Below are positions 1-64,000 of a DNA stretch of 64,000 nt, in pieces. The notes under the pieces were generated by a model that saw nothing but the letters and a program-made list of their open reading frames with translations, made no database searches and had not been told where the DNA came from. Origin of the DNA: Amorphochlora amoebiformis (taxonomy: Eukaryota; Cercozoa; Chlorarachniophyceae); contig BAAHQB010000110.1 in the NCBI GenBank assembly GCA_054601695.1, forward strand, positions 372,001-436,000. Direction: 5' to 3'. The translations under genes were made by a program, and so were the position numbers. The first letter of the stretch is position 1. Each line of letters starts with the position of its first letter.

Positions 1-306
1 GTATGATGTACCTTAAGATCAGTACGTATTGGGTATATTACTGGTATTAAAGCCTTGGAAATGAGCTGTGAATATTACTTTTACAATAATTATCACTGGA
101 TATTAAAATTATGTATTATGTACTCATATTGTTATATCACATCAGTCTAGAAACGGTTTGCATAACACATTTTTTTAGCAATTTACAATCAAATCAAGTT
201 TCGACGTCTGAAAACCAATACAAAAAAAATTCAAGTCAAGCTGCCAATGTAGGGCATATATTAACTTCTACTGTAGCGCGATTTACACATGTGCTTGATA
301 TGTGCC
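1..306. other. AT-rich flank downstream of the hydrolase gene
   Basis: This is non-repetitive AT-rich sequence beyond the stop codon of the minus-strand hydrolase (complement of 307-309). I see no exon, RNA gene or repeat array here. It probably contains the hydrolase 3' UTR and part of the next intergenic region. Confidence 0.5.
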
Positions 307-10453
<10,147 letters not shown>

Positions 10454-10618
10454 GGCGAAAACCTGGAGAAGCGACTTCAAATGTGTGGTGGCGAAAAAAG
10501 CCTTGCAGTGAGCGTGTCACCCCTCGACCACCTGTGGTCAGTTTCAGCCGCGATATTAATTTATATTCTTTTTCTTTTCGGGTGCGCAATCAATTTGGGA
10601 CAGACGCGGGACATCGCG
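10454..10618. promoter_or_regulatory. shared divergent upstream region, 165 bp
   Basis: This is the whole interval between the hydrolase start codon (minus, 10453) and the WHIM/ZZ start codon (plus, 10619). It is largely free of simple repeats, unlike nearly all other non-coding DNA here. It must contain both 5' UTRs and both core promoters, so a bidirectional promoter is likely. An AT-rich stretch lies near 10551-10570. No specific factor site is recognised. Confidence 0.55.
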
Positions 10619-17420
<6,802 letters not shown>

Positions 17421-17760
17421 GTGAAAGTCCGCTGCATTTTTGATTTTCAAAATTCTCTTTTTTTTTTTTTTGGGTTTCTGTTTATTGTCTTTATGCATAT
17501 GTATGGGTGTATATAGGTATGTATGTATGTATGTATGTATGTATATATATATATATATATATATCTATATATATATATATTTATATATGTATGTTTATAT
17601 GTATATATATATATGTATATATATATATGTGTATATATATATATAATATATATAGTATATATATATATATGTATATATGTATATGTATATATATGTGTGT
17701 GTGTGTGTTGTATATGCGTACATACAAATAATATATAATATATATATATATATATATACA

Positions 17761-17800
<40 letters not shown>

Positions 17801-17910
17801 TTATATATATATATGTGTGTGTATGTATTGTACATACAAATAATATATGTAAATATACATACATACATATACAAATAATACATGTAAATATACATGTAAA
17901 TATATATATG

Positions 17911-18004
<94 letters not shown>

Positions 18005-18092
18005 ATATATTATATTCATCTATATTATAGGCATATATAGTATATTTTTTAATTTGTACACGTATATTAAATCATAACATATGTAAATATAA

Positions 18093-18148
<56 letters not shown>

Positions 18149-18193
18149 CGTATATTAAATCATAACATATTTAAATATAACTTACATATACAT

Positions 18194-18245
<52 letters not shown>

Positions 18246-18317
18246 GTGTGTGTGTGTATGTATGTATTATACATATATTTTATAAAAACACGCAGACATA
18301 TACACCCACACACACAC

Positions 18318-18398
<81 letters not shown>

Positions 18399-18469
18399 TG
18401 TTTTATGAACCTAACCGGAAACAACACAGATATGTATATACAGACACACACACTACTCTCTCTCTCTCT

Positions 18470-18531
<62 letters not shown>

Positions 18532-18565
18532 TACACGCACACACATACACACACATACACACACG

Positions 18566-18630
<65 letters not shown>

Positions 18631-18654
18631 CATACACACACACACATGTATATA

Positions 18655-18756
<102 letters not shown>

Positions 18757-18760
18757 ATAC

Positions 18761-18797
<37 letters not shown>

Positions 18798-18872
18798 AAA
18801 TATACTATAATTATTACATTTATATGTATAAATACACTGAGGTAATGCACACAATATGATCTTAACGGGTAG

Positions 18873-29782
<10,910 letters not shown>

Positions 29783-30096
29783 AAGTGCCATTCTTAGCGT
29801 GTAGATTTTCGAATTTGCCAAGGCGGAAGAGAGGGTTTGAAAACCTTTCGTTTGATCATTGTTTAGCTGTCTACATGAATATTGCGGGGTGATGGAGCGC
29901 AATCATATGTACATTAACACAAGTATGTGTTTAAATATGTATTTATATATGCATATGTGTGTGTATATGTATATGTAAATACATATATATATACATACAT
30001 ACATACATATATATATATATACATGTCTATATAAATCTATACATGTATACATATATACATATACATATATATATAGTACATATGCAAATATAATAT

Positions 30097-30142
<46 letters not shown>

Positions 30143-30145
30143 ATG

Positions 30146-30239
<94 letters not shown>

Positions 30240-31510
30240 GTTCATGATGGGGTGAGTTTATGTGTGTATTGATATAATACGCACGTTTATGACCACTATT
30301 ATGTGTATCGATCCCATTGGCAATCATGCATGTTCAGATCCTGATACATACATTTAGTATGCGTACACTAGTATATACTAGTATACCGTCACTGCATAAT
30401 TCGTAGTGTGGTAACGATATGATAACGAGATACAGTATGAAGCCTTAGTCAAAAAATGCACAGTCATAAACGTACTACTTACCACTGCACACAGACTGTA
30501 GAAATAACGATTTTGAGTACTGCGTACGACGTACTAGTACGTATGTATGTATACGTACTAGACGTACTACGTCTCACCATGTTGGATAACTTGTGATCTT
30601 GTCGTGACTGTCACGTTCGGTACACGTATACGTATTGCAATACGTACGTCATCCTACAGGCGTACGAATGCTACGCTACCCATGATATCTATGATATGGT
30701 CATCATACGCTCGTGCATAGGACGAAATCCGTGTCCAAACAAGCATGCTAGTACGTACGCATACGCAAACACATGAGTGTACATTTGAAGTTCCGGTACG
30801 TACGTACTACAAAATTACGTGTGGTATATATAATGTACATTACGCACGTATTTTGCATGTATCCTACAATACATATTAAGTCTACACTACACGTCTACAC
30901 TACATGGGTACCAATATTTATTCCCGTGCAGGTCATGTCAGTCACGAGTCGAATTCTAGACGATCACATCTGAACCTTTGTTGTCTTTCAAATCACAAGA
31001 AGTACTGGAGGTGTAGAAGGTGTATGTGATATGCACGCTCGTGCTAATATATCTAGAAATTTACACCCACAATCAGAATATTAAATATCGCCACGATCAT
31101 TTCATGGCCTCAAGCTTTGTAGCAGTATCTAAAGTATCATGGTATGTCTTCAGTAACCAACAACCCGAGGCAGCTACACCTCGCACGATGTTGGGTTTGG
31201 CTTCAGTGAATTCATAAATTTACAAATTCCATGGCGCCAGCACAGTGTCATATTATAATACCTACACTATCTAAAGTAGCGCGGGCTAAGCCGTTTCGGG
31301 TAATATCAGGTAATATTCGGCATTGCGCGAAGTCCCCAGGATGCTTAGATCTGAATATTGCCGAATTTTTCTGGACTTTTCACCTGCCGAAAACGGTTCC
31401 GTAGATGTCAAATAAGGACTTCACGGCAGATCCACCTGAGATAGATATATCTATCAGTGCAGGGAAATGTGCTGGGTTTTAAAGTAACTCGTGGAGGTAT
31501 GTAATAGTTT

Positions 31511-31567
<57 letters not shown>

Positions 31568-31687
31568 TATATAATCTGTACATATATATACATATATATA
31601 TATATATACATATATGTATATATATATATATATGTATATATAAGTATAAATATAAACGTACATGCATATAGATATATAGAAGACATA
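29783..31687. other. convergent intergenic region between the Sel1 gene and the twin-Cys gene
   Basis: Both flanking genes end here tail to tail. TA/TG repeats fill about 29900-30240 and 31516-31660. The middle, 30241-31515, is free of simple repeats and unusually rich in TACG and ACGT palindromes, with an imperfect inverted repeat near 30524-30575. A short open stretch at 31107-31216 loosely resembles a Sel1 repeat, but I do not call it a gene. Confidence 0.6.
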
Positions 31688-36995
<5,308 letters not shown>

Positions 36996-37245
36996 GGTGT
37001 ACAATTACCGGATCACTTGTAACAGCACCACGTGGGGGCTTTGGACCCCATCGTCACGCGGCCAAACCAACCATTACTGTCCTGGAATACCAGCAGAGAG
37101 AAAATACGAAACTACGAGGCGTCGCCAGAGGGTCAGGGAGGAGGGTTGGGCAGGCTTTAAGACGTCCATGCTCCCTGTATATCGTAAGGGGGCCAAAATT
37201 TATGATCGCCGGCACCAGCACGACAACCCCATCGCAATTGTGTGA
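36996..37245 (+). CDS. possible terminal exon of an unrecognised protein
   Basis: An open frame of 82 residues runs from an AG acceptor at 36994-36995 to a TGA ending at 37245. It has coding-like composition (WTPSSRGQ, YCPGIPAERKYE, GWAGFKTSMLP, YRKGAKIYDRRHQHDN). It has no ATG of its own, so upstream exons would be needed, and I could not find a phase-compatible one. No family is recognised. It may instead be chance or a pseudogene fragment. Confidence 0.3.
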
Positions 37246-37646
37246 TCCTGCCGTGTGTCACATTGAAAATCCGTTATTACCGGGATTTCTGTGTTTTTGC
37301 CGTTAGTAACGGATAAAAAGTTTTATTGAAAAATTCGCTTTTATGGTTGGTTTGGGCCTTGTCAGCAGGTGTTGGATCACTGGGCTGATGTGAAGTTCCC
37401 AAGGTATCCGTAGGAATATAGATGTGATCGTAGTAATGAAAGGATATGTGTGATTGGGGAATCATACCTTTCAGCCCGGGGGAAAAGGATGTATATTTAT
37501 AAGAAGTGGATCTATAATAAATTTTCGGAAAAGAGGGTGTTTATGTTACACGTCTAGCATGTGCCTGTTGTACACCTGTGGCAATCTTATCACAGTTCGA
37601 ACAAGGATTTCAATGCTTTGTGACCTAAAATTCAAGAATCTGATAC

Positions 37647-37681
<35 letters not shown>

Positions 37682-38001
37682 CTAAATATATGTACCAAAG
37701 TCTTCGTTAACTTATAATATATACATACATATATATGAGATACCGTTGAACCACCTTAATATTTTAATTTATCTCTAACTTACATATACCGCTTAATGCT
37801 TACAGACACTGTAATAAACGTAGCCATTCAAGCAAAAGCCGATATATATCTACAGGCCTGACCCGTGTGTACCAATGGATAAGCAACCAGAGAGAAGAGC
37901 TTTCCCAGATATTACACCAAAAAAGAAAATTTGTGTACATGACCCTCCAGGAATAATGTCTAGAATGTGGACTTGGTCACGTTGAAGTGAAGATTGAACA
38001 A
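37246..38001. other. intergenic region, 3' side of the ammonium transporter
   Basis: Mostly unique sequence with a small (TA)n patch at 37648-37690. A short perfect palindrome-like stem (CCGTTA, TAACGG) lies near 37301-37313. Nothing else is recognised. It probably includes the 3' UTR of the minus-strand transporter. Confidence 0.45.
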
Positions 38002-40085
<2,084 letters not shown>

Positions 40086-40403
40086 GGTGGTGGTTTGATC
40101 GGCGTTTCACAGGATCGATATAAAAACCTCTGGCTCTCATGGAAATGATTCTTCGTATTTTCTGCTAAGAAAGTCTTAAAGAGTTCAGATCTTTCAATTC
40201 TCTAGATTACTGATGATTAATAGGAGTTCTAAGGGATTAGCCTAATGAACCATCGTCGACTTTTCGACCCCTGCGAGGTAACAACTGGCGGTGGTGTCTG
40301 TCGAGGATACGTACAGCGAAGTAATAGGTTGGCATACCGTCCATAAGAAGAAATAAATATTTTATTTAAGTACTATAATCAGGTAGAGTGTGCTGGAATC
40401 GTA
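40086..40403. promoter_or_regulatory. shared divergent upstream region, 318 bp
   Basis: This is the complete interval between the start codons of the ammonium transporter (minus) and the CNB-RGS gene (plus). It is unique sequence with no microsatellite. It probably holds both promoters. No defined motif is recognised. Confidence 0.5.
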
Positions 40404-41746
40404 ATGGGTCACCAAATTTCCATAGAGAATGATACTCAAAAAGTCTTCTCTGCTGCCCTCATTGCATCTGATTCTAAGATTATACCTGGCTGGCAAATTG
40501 ATATTCATCCCGCAAAAACCATTGTGCTCGACAGCAAGACTCTCAAGCCCAACGAAAAGTGTAAGCTCGTCATACGGGCCGATAGCAAGGGGCAAGACAT
40601 CCAACACAATTTCTTCTGCATGGTCGGGAATGGGCTTCTTGAGCTTACATGCTCTCAAATCATCGATGGTAAGAAACTCCAAGCTCTAGAACTCCAGAGT
40701 CTGTTGACTCAAATCCTCCCAGGGGTGCGAATCGAAGACCATGAATGCTACGGAGAGGTATTTGAGGAGTGCTTCGTTGCAAATGAGTTGGTCTCCAGTC
40801 TTATTCTGTATGGCATAGCCCAAAACACGGAAGATGCCGAAGAGATGTGTCAGCACCTAGTCGACTACGGAGTGTTCGAGCCTCTCTTTGAAGAAGAACC
40901 CAATTTTAAGAACAGCTTGATCTTCTTTCGACTCGCTGGTGATCATACAGTCGTGAAGCTCACTGGCTCCCTCATCAAGAGCATTGATTCCGCCGTCACC
41001 CGTTTCCGCACTTACGCCAATAGTTCCTGTTCTTCGCCACTTAGAGATCTAATTAGACGTTCTCTCGACGGCTGGATTGATAAGAGAACAAGATTCGGCT
41101 TCTACCAAACCCGATTCTTTCGGATCCTGGACTGCACGGAAGGTGAAAAGGTGGCGTACTTCGAAAACACCGTCGCCACGAGACACAAAGGATTTTTCTA
41201 CTTAAAAGATATTCTACTAGTAGAAAAGCGAAAACCTAAGGTGTTTCAAGTCAAGGCCAAGATCCAAAAGAACAGAAAGAAGACATTCACTTTCCGTTGT
41301 TCTGATGCCAAAGTCTGTGACTATTGGAGACGGACACTGAGAGTATTTGCTAAGGATCAAACAGCATATGATCTTATAAGTAACTCCGCGCTGGGTGTCG
41401 TTATGAATGAGCCCATGATCAAGGATTTTGCCTCTCGTCTAAACCAGAAGACGTTCAAGACTGGCTACTGGGTTTTCCGCCAAGGAGATCAAATTAGAAA
41501 TTTTTACTTGCTGGAAAAGGTATGCACATGTACTCGTGTTGTTTGTCGATATACTTATGTAGATATAATACGTTTGTACGCAATGATTCACCATACCAAT
41601 CATATCGACCGTGTACATATATACATGAAGGATTAGAGGGCATGTATATTTTTGCATGTTTGAGAGGCATTCTTATTATCAGTGAAATACGGTGGGTTAG
41701 GATATACATTGTATATATATATATATGTATGTATGTATATTATATA

Positions 41747-41798
<52 letters not shown>

Positions 41799-42908
41799 GT
41801 ATACATCATATATATATATATATATATATATCATATATATATATATATATATATATACTTATATTCTATATATTAAATAGGGACACATGGGCATGTACGT
41901 CGACAGAAAGGATAGGAAGGAAACTTACTACTGTACGCTGGCGGCACCCCGACTATTTGGGGAGGAGCTCCTATATGAGTCAAAGATCCCCACATGGCAA
42001 GCTTCTTATCGTGCTGAGGACGAGCTTCAACTACTAACTATGACTCCGGCTGCCATAGAGTCTTTCTTCAAAATCCATGGCGAGGATCTACGCAAGAAAT
42101 TTAAGGAAAAAATGTGCGACAACATTGAAAGTGCCATAGAGAGTGTTCCATTCTTCACTCGACTCTCGCCCTTACATCTTGCCCTCCTGCGTCTAGCTTT
42201 CAATTACGAGATTGTTCTACCACAGGACGTCGTGTTTTATGAAGGAGAGCCGGGACACGCTCTTTACGTCGTCGCAGATGGACAGCTTGAAGTTGTCCAA
42301 TATGATGCGCAGATGATGGAAGAAGTAGTCGTTCATACAATGGAAAAAGGGGATTGCAGCGGAGGGACATCTCTGATGCTAAGAGGAGTGCCCCACACTA
42401 CTTCTGTGAGAGGAGCAGAAACTACGCTGCTTCTCACCCTTGACGAAGAGCGATTTAAAGCATTCTTAAAAGTAGCTGGGCTTGATATGAACATCGTGGC
42501 CAGGGAGAAGATCGTTCGCTCCCTTATCAAGGGGAACATTCCCTTCTTTGAAGGTTTTCCCGTTGAGCGATTCAATGAGATAGCGAAGGTATGTAAAATC
42601 GAGACTTACAAGCGGAATGAGATAATCTTTAAGGAGGGTGAAGTGGCCGACAGGTTCTTCATGATCTCCTACGGCGAGGTTGCAGCTATTGTCGAGGGGA
42701 AGGAAATATCAAGAATGGGACGGGGAAAATACTTCGGGGAGATTGCCGTGGTCGTTGAGGATACGAAACGAACCGCAGCATGTAAAGCTGCTACCCAAGT
42801 GATTCTTATCTCTCTCAACAAGAGCCATTTCCGCTTATTCTTCTCGGATCGGCCGGAGGTTTTGGCAGAGGTATCATGGCTATATGAATGTTACATGAAT
42901 ATGTATAT

Positions 42909-42948
<40 letters not shown>

Positions 42949-43422
42949 GTTTATGTATGTATATATATATATATATATAATATATAATATATGTTTTTAG
43001 ATGTATATATATATATATATATATGTAAGTATGCATGTAATGTTTATATACCCCAATTGCGCTTTTACTCGGCCGCTCACCTGTTCTCACATTCATTTAC
43101 CTCGCCCCATCTATGTACATATTTACACAGCCAGCATAAATATTCTCGGACGGTAAACAAGAAGATATTTAGTCGTACGAATGCATTCGAGGGTCTAAGG
43201 TTTAATGCTCATGTCCAGGTTGAATTGAAGATTGCTGGAAGAAGATGCCAAATTCGCTCGATTCTCTACCACCCCCAGGGCGTGGAACTTTTTACGGAAT
43301 TCTTGAAAAGTCAGTATGCAGAGGAAAGCGTGGAGTTTTGGCACGTAGCTCGTGCCTATCGTAAATGGTGATAACCCTAACACACTGACTTTCACTTCCC
43401 CATTTTCCATTTAACCTCTCTA

Positions 43423-43468
<46 letters not shown>

Positions 43469-43506
43469 TACATATATATATATTACATGTATCTACATAG
43501 AAATAA

Positions 43507-43596
<90 letters not shown>

Positions 43597-43676
43597 ATGC
43601 GTGTATGTGTGTGTTTATAAATATATATATATATAATATATACATGTATATATACAATACACATATATACTGTATG

Positions 43677-43719
<43 letters not shown>

Positions 43720-44375
43720 TTATGTATACGAATACACTATATTATCTAAGGGCAAAGTCGCTTAACTATGAAGATCCCGTAGACCACAAGCGCATCCAAG
43801 TTCGCGCACGAGAAATTGCTTCGAAATACATCGGCGAACACGCTATTAGGCAACAGAATATCTCTGCAAAGATGAGTTCAAGCATCCTCGTAGAAGTCCA
43901 GAAATGCCAGGCTTCCGCTGCAACCTTCGTTCGGGCAGAAGAGGAGATCATAACGTTGATGTCGAGAGACAAGCTAGCAAGCTTCAAGCGGTCAGGGCTC
44001 TTCGACGAGCTAGTTGAGTTGATAGGTGGGTTTTATGAAGTCACCCAGACGACAAAGGAAAAAGGCAGAAAGAAAAAGGGAGGGTCCAACATCGATGTCG
44101 AGGGATTGGAGCCTTCGGCACGTAACAAAGCAGAGGTTGAGCCCTTGATACAACAGAGCTCAATATTCGTCGTGGATCCCCCGTCTCACGGGGGAACTAT
44201 TTTAATTGGCTCTAAGCAGCAACCGAATTTTGAACCGCAGGAGAATGATTCTTCTACTAATCCGATGATGCAAAATTCGGCATTGTCGGAAACAAAAGTT
44301 TCGGGAGCTAGTCTCGACAAAGTATTAGTTACGCCAAGTCGAAGGAAGATGTCGGCGGAAAGTGTTCACCAATAG
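40404..44375 (+). CDS. DEP-PH-triple cyclic-nucleotide-binding-RGS signalling protein (4 exons, 987 aa)
   Basis: Exons 40404-41519, 41881-42870, 43135-43367 and 43751-44375 (TAG), with phases 0, 0 and 2. Domains in order: an N-terminal beta-rich segment (1-90), DEP (about 105-178, ending [10 protein letters not shown]), PH (221-316, [18 protein letters not shown] to [10 protein letters not shown]), three cyclic-nucleotide-binding folds (about 337-445, 461-570 and 592-695), and RGS (about 743-868, [15 protein letters not shown] to the helix ending DELVELIG). A low-complexity Lys/Ser-rich tail follows. Only the third CNB has a full phosphate-binding cassette (FGE 657-659 and RTA 669-671). The first has FGE but lacks the Arg, and the second lacks both. 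There is no kinase domain, so it is not PKG or a PKA subunit. Likely role: membrane- or receptor-linked regulator joining cyclic nucleotide signals to G-alpha GTPase activation. Confidence 0.92.
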
Positions 44376-45222
44376 ATGTAGGAACTAGATCTAAGAAGTA
44401 TTCACGATCGAAATGATCAAGCCGACGGCAGGCTGTCTATCTACTTTCGATCTAGCTCTAGTAGCTTGAGTAGCTCCAGTAGCTGGCCGGCCTGTCACAG
44501 ATTGGAATGTTAAATTTGTGTTGCAATATACTCTTAGACTAGTTAGATGAGATATAGTAGATCTAGTAGGATACACCAGTACTGTAGTTATTTACCGTAT
44601 ACTAATTAAAAGTTAACATTAATATTCACTGGATATACTAGAATATAATGTTTGTCTAGTTTCTAGAGTTTGTATAATTGTGCAATTCATATCACACTAG
44701 TCATGGGGGTCCATAGATTCATATCAGCCAGCTGGCCAAAAAATGAAGTGCCTACCCTCTTAGCGTACTGAGGCCATGCGTACATCTCTCCACGGCTAGA
44801 ATATCTTACCGATCACGACAAGGCACTAACCTTACTGCTAAATAAGTACTCTAAGATTAACCTTACCACTCTTTCCCACCCCCAGACGTTCATCTCCCTT
44901 AGAAATATACACGAGCTTCCCCCGGGATAAAATCAAACCTGAAATATCACACATAACAATTTACACCAAATGAATGCCTTCTTGAGCCTTGAACATCGAT
45001 TATTCTCACAATATGCCTTCACTCGCGAAGGACCCCTGGAAAGCGCTTGGGAAAGGCCATGCGCGACAAATTAATCAGGAATCTTTGCGTGACATTACGA
45101 TATATCACAGCTTGTCACAGTTTCATCGTGGCTGCTTGCGAACGAAGGAGCACGTCTCTCTCACGCTGCTTGGCTCAGCGATAGACCTCGCTCATCCAAA
45201 GGCTTGCGGAGCCGTATTTTAG
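44376..45222. other. intergenic region between the CNB-RGS gene and the cullin
   Basis: This is unique, microsatellite-free sequence. It contains the 3' UTR of the upstream gene and the promoter and probably a first exon of the cullin. An open stretch from ATG 45013 runs to a TAG ending at 45222 in a different frame from the cullin, and I could not prove a splice from it. Confidence 0.5.
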
Positions 45223-63867
<18,645 letters not shown>

Positions 63868-64000
63868 ATTTGAGGCTTTACAAATGTGTGCGATGCATGT
63901 GTACATGCAATCTATATGTTTAGATGTACTGTGAAGGTATACTATATACACACATACATATTATATATATAGATATATATATATATATATATATATATAT

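Noticed and set aside
31107-31216. Decayed Sel1 exon (WY, then PEAATPRTMLGLA)
   Set aside because: It loosely resembles exon 29396-29472 but the match is only a handful of residues, which chance can explain without a scored alignment.
40404-44375. Calling the CNB protein a cGMP-dependent kinase or PKA regulatory subunit
   Set aside because: There is no kinase domain or inhibitor sequence. The C-terminus is an RGS domain.

Overview
This is nuclear DNA of a microbial eukaryote. Every recognisable gene is split by GT-AG introns, and the introns and spacers are filled with (TA)n and other simple repeats, so coding exons (32 bp to about 1.3 kb) sit as small islands. I rebuilt gene models by reading exon islands, splice sites and reading phase by eye. 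Two genes begin with an ER-type signal peptide followed by a Ser/Arg-rich transit-like segment, the pre-sequence pattern of algae with a secondary plastid. Neither has an obvious Phe at the cleavage site. Together with the TTAGGG-type arrays, the CUL1-type cullin and the plant-like hydrolase, this suggests a secondary-plastid alga, possibly chlorarachniophyte-like. That is inference, not proof.

Layout. 307-10453 (-): plastid-type alpha/beta hydrolase, 17 exons, 392 residues, complete. 10619-29782 (+): a nuclear-type protein with a zinc-knuckle-like motif, a WHIM-like segment, an NLS and a ZZ finger, running in phase into a Sel1-repeat protein. It is listed as two parts because the join across 17421-18872 is the weakest link. 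31688-34362 (-): a 211-residue protein with a bipartite leader and a twin C-x3-C-x3-C motif. 36996-37245 (+): one possible exon of an unrecognised gene. 38002-40085 (-): AMT1-type ammonium transporter, two exons. 40404-44375 (+): a 987-residue DEP-PH-CNB-CNB-CNB-RGS signalling protein. 45223 to about 63867 (+): a CUL1-type cullin in about 32 exons, probably running off the right edge.

Two gene pairs are head-to-head with short shared upstream regions: hydrolase with WHIM/ZZ (165 bp) and ammonium transporter with CNB-RGS (318 bp). No operon-like logic applies. Functionally there are plastid proteins, nitrogen uptake, cyclic-nucleotide/G-protein signalling and ubiquitin ligation.

Non-genic highlights: three copies of a roughly 350-bp SINE-like element with tRNA-type A and B boxes, all inside introns; three interstitial telomere-type arrays, all with TTAGGG on the sense strand of the host intron; and several cases where an exon edge with its splice site has been copied into the adjacent intron beside (TA)n. 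The last is a repeated pattern worth testing genome-wide.
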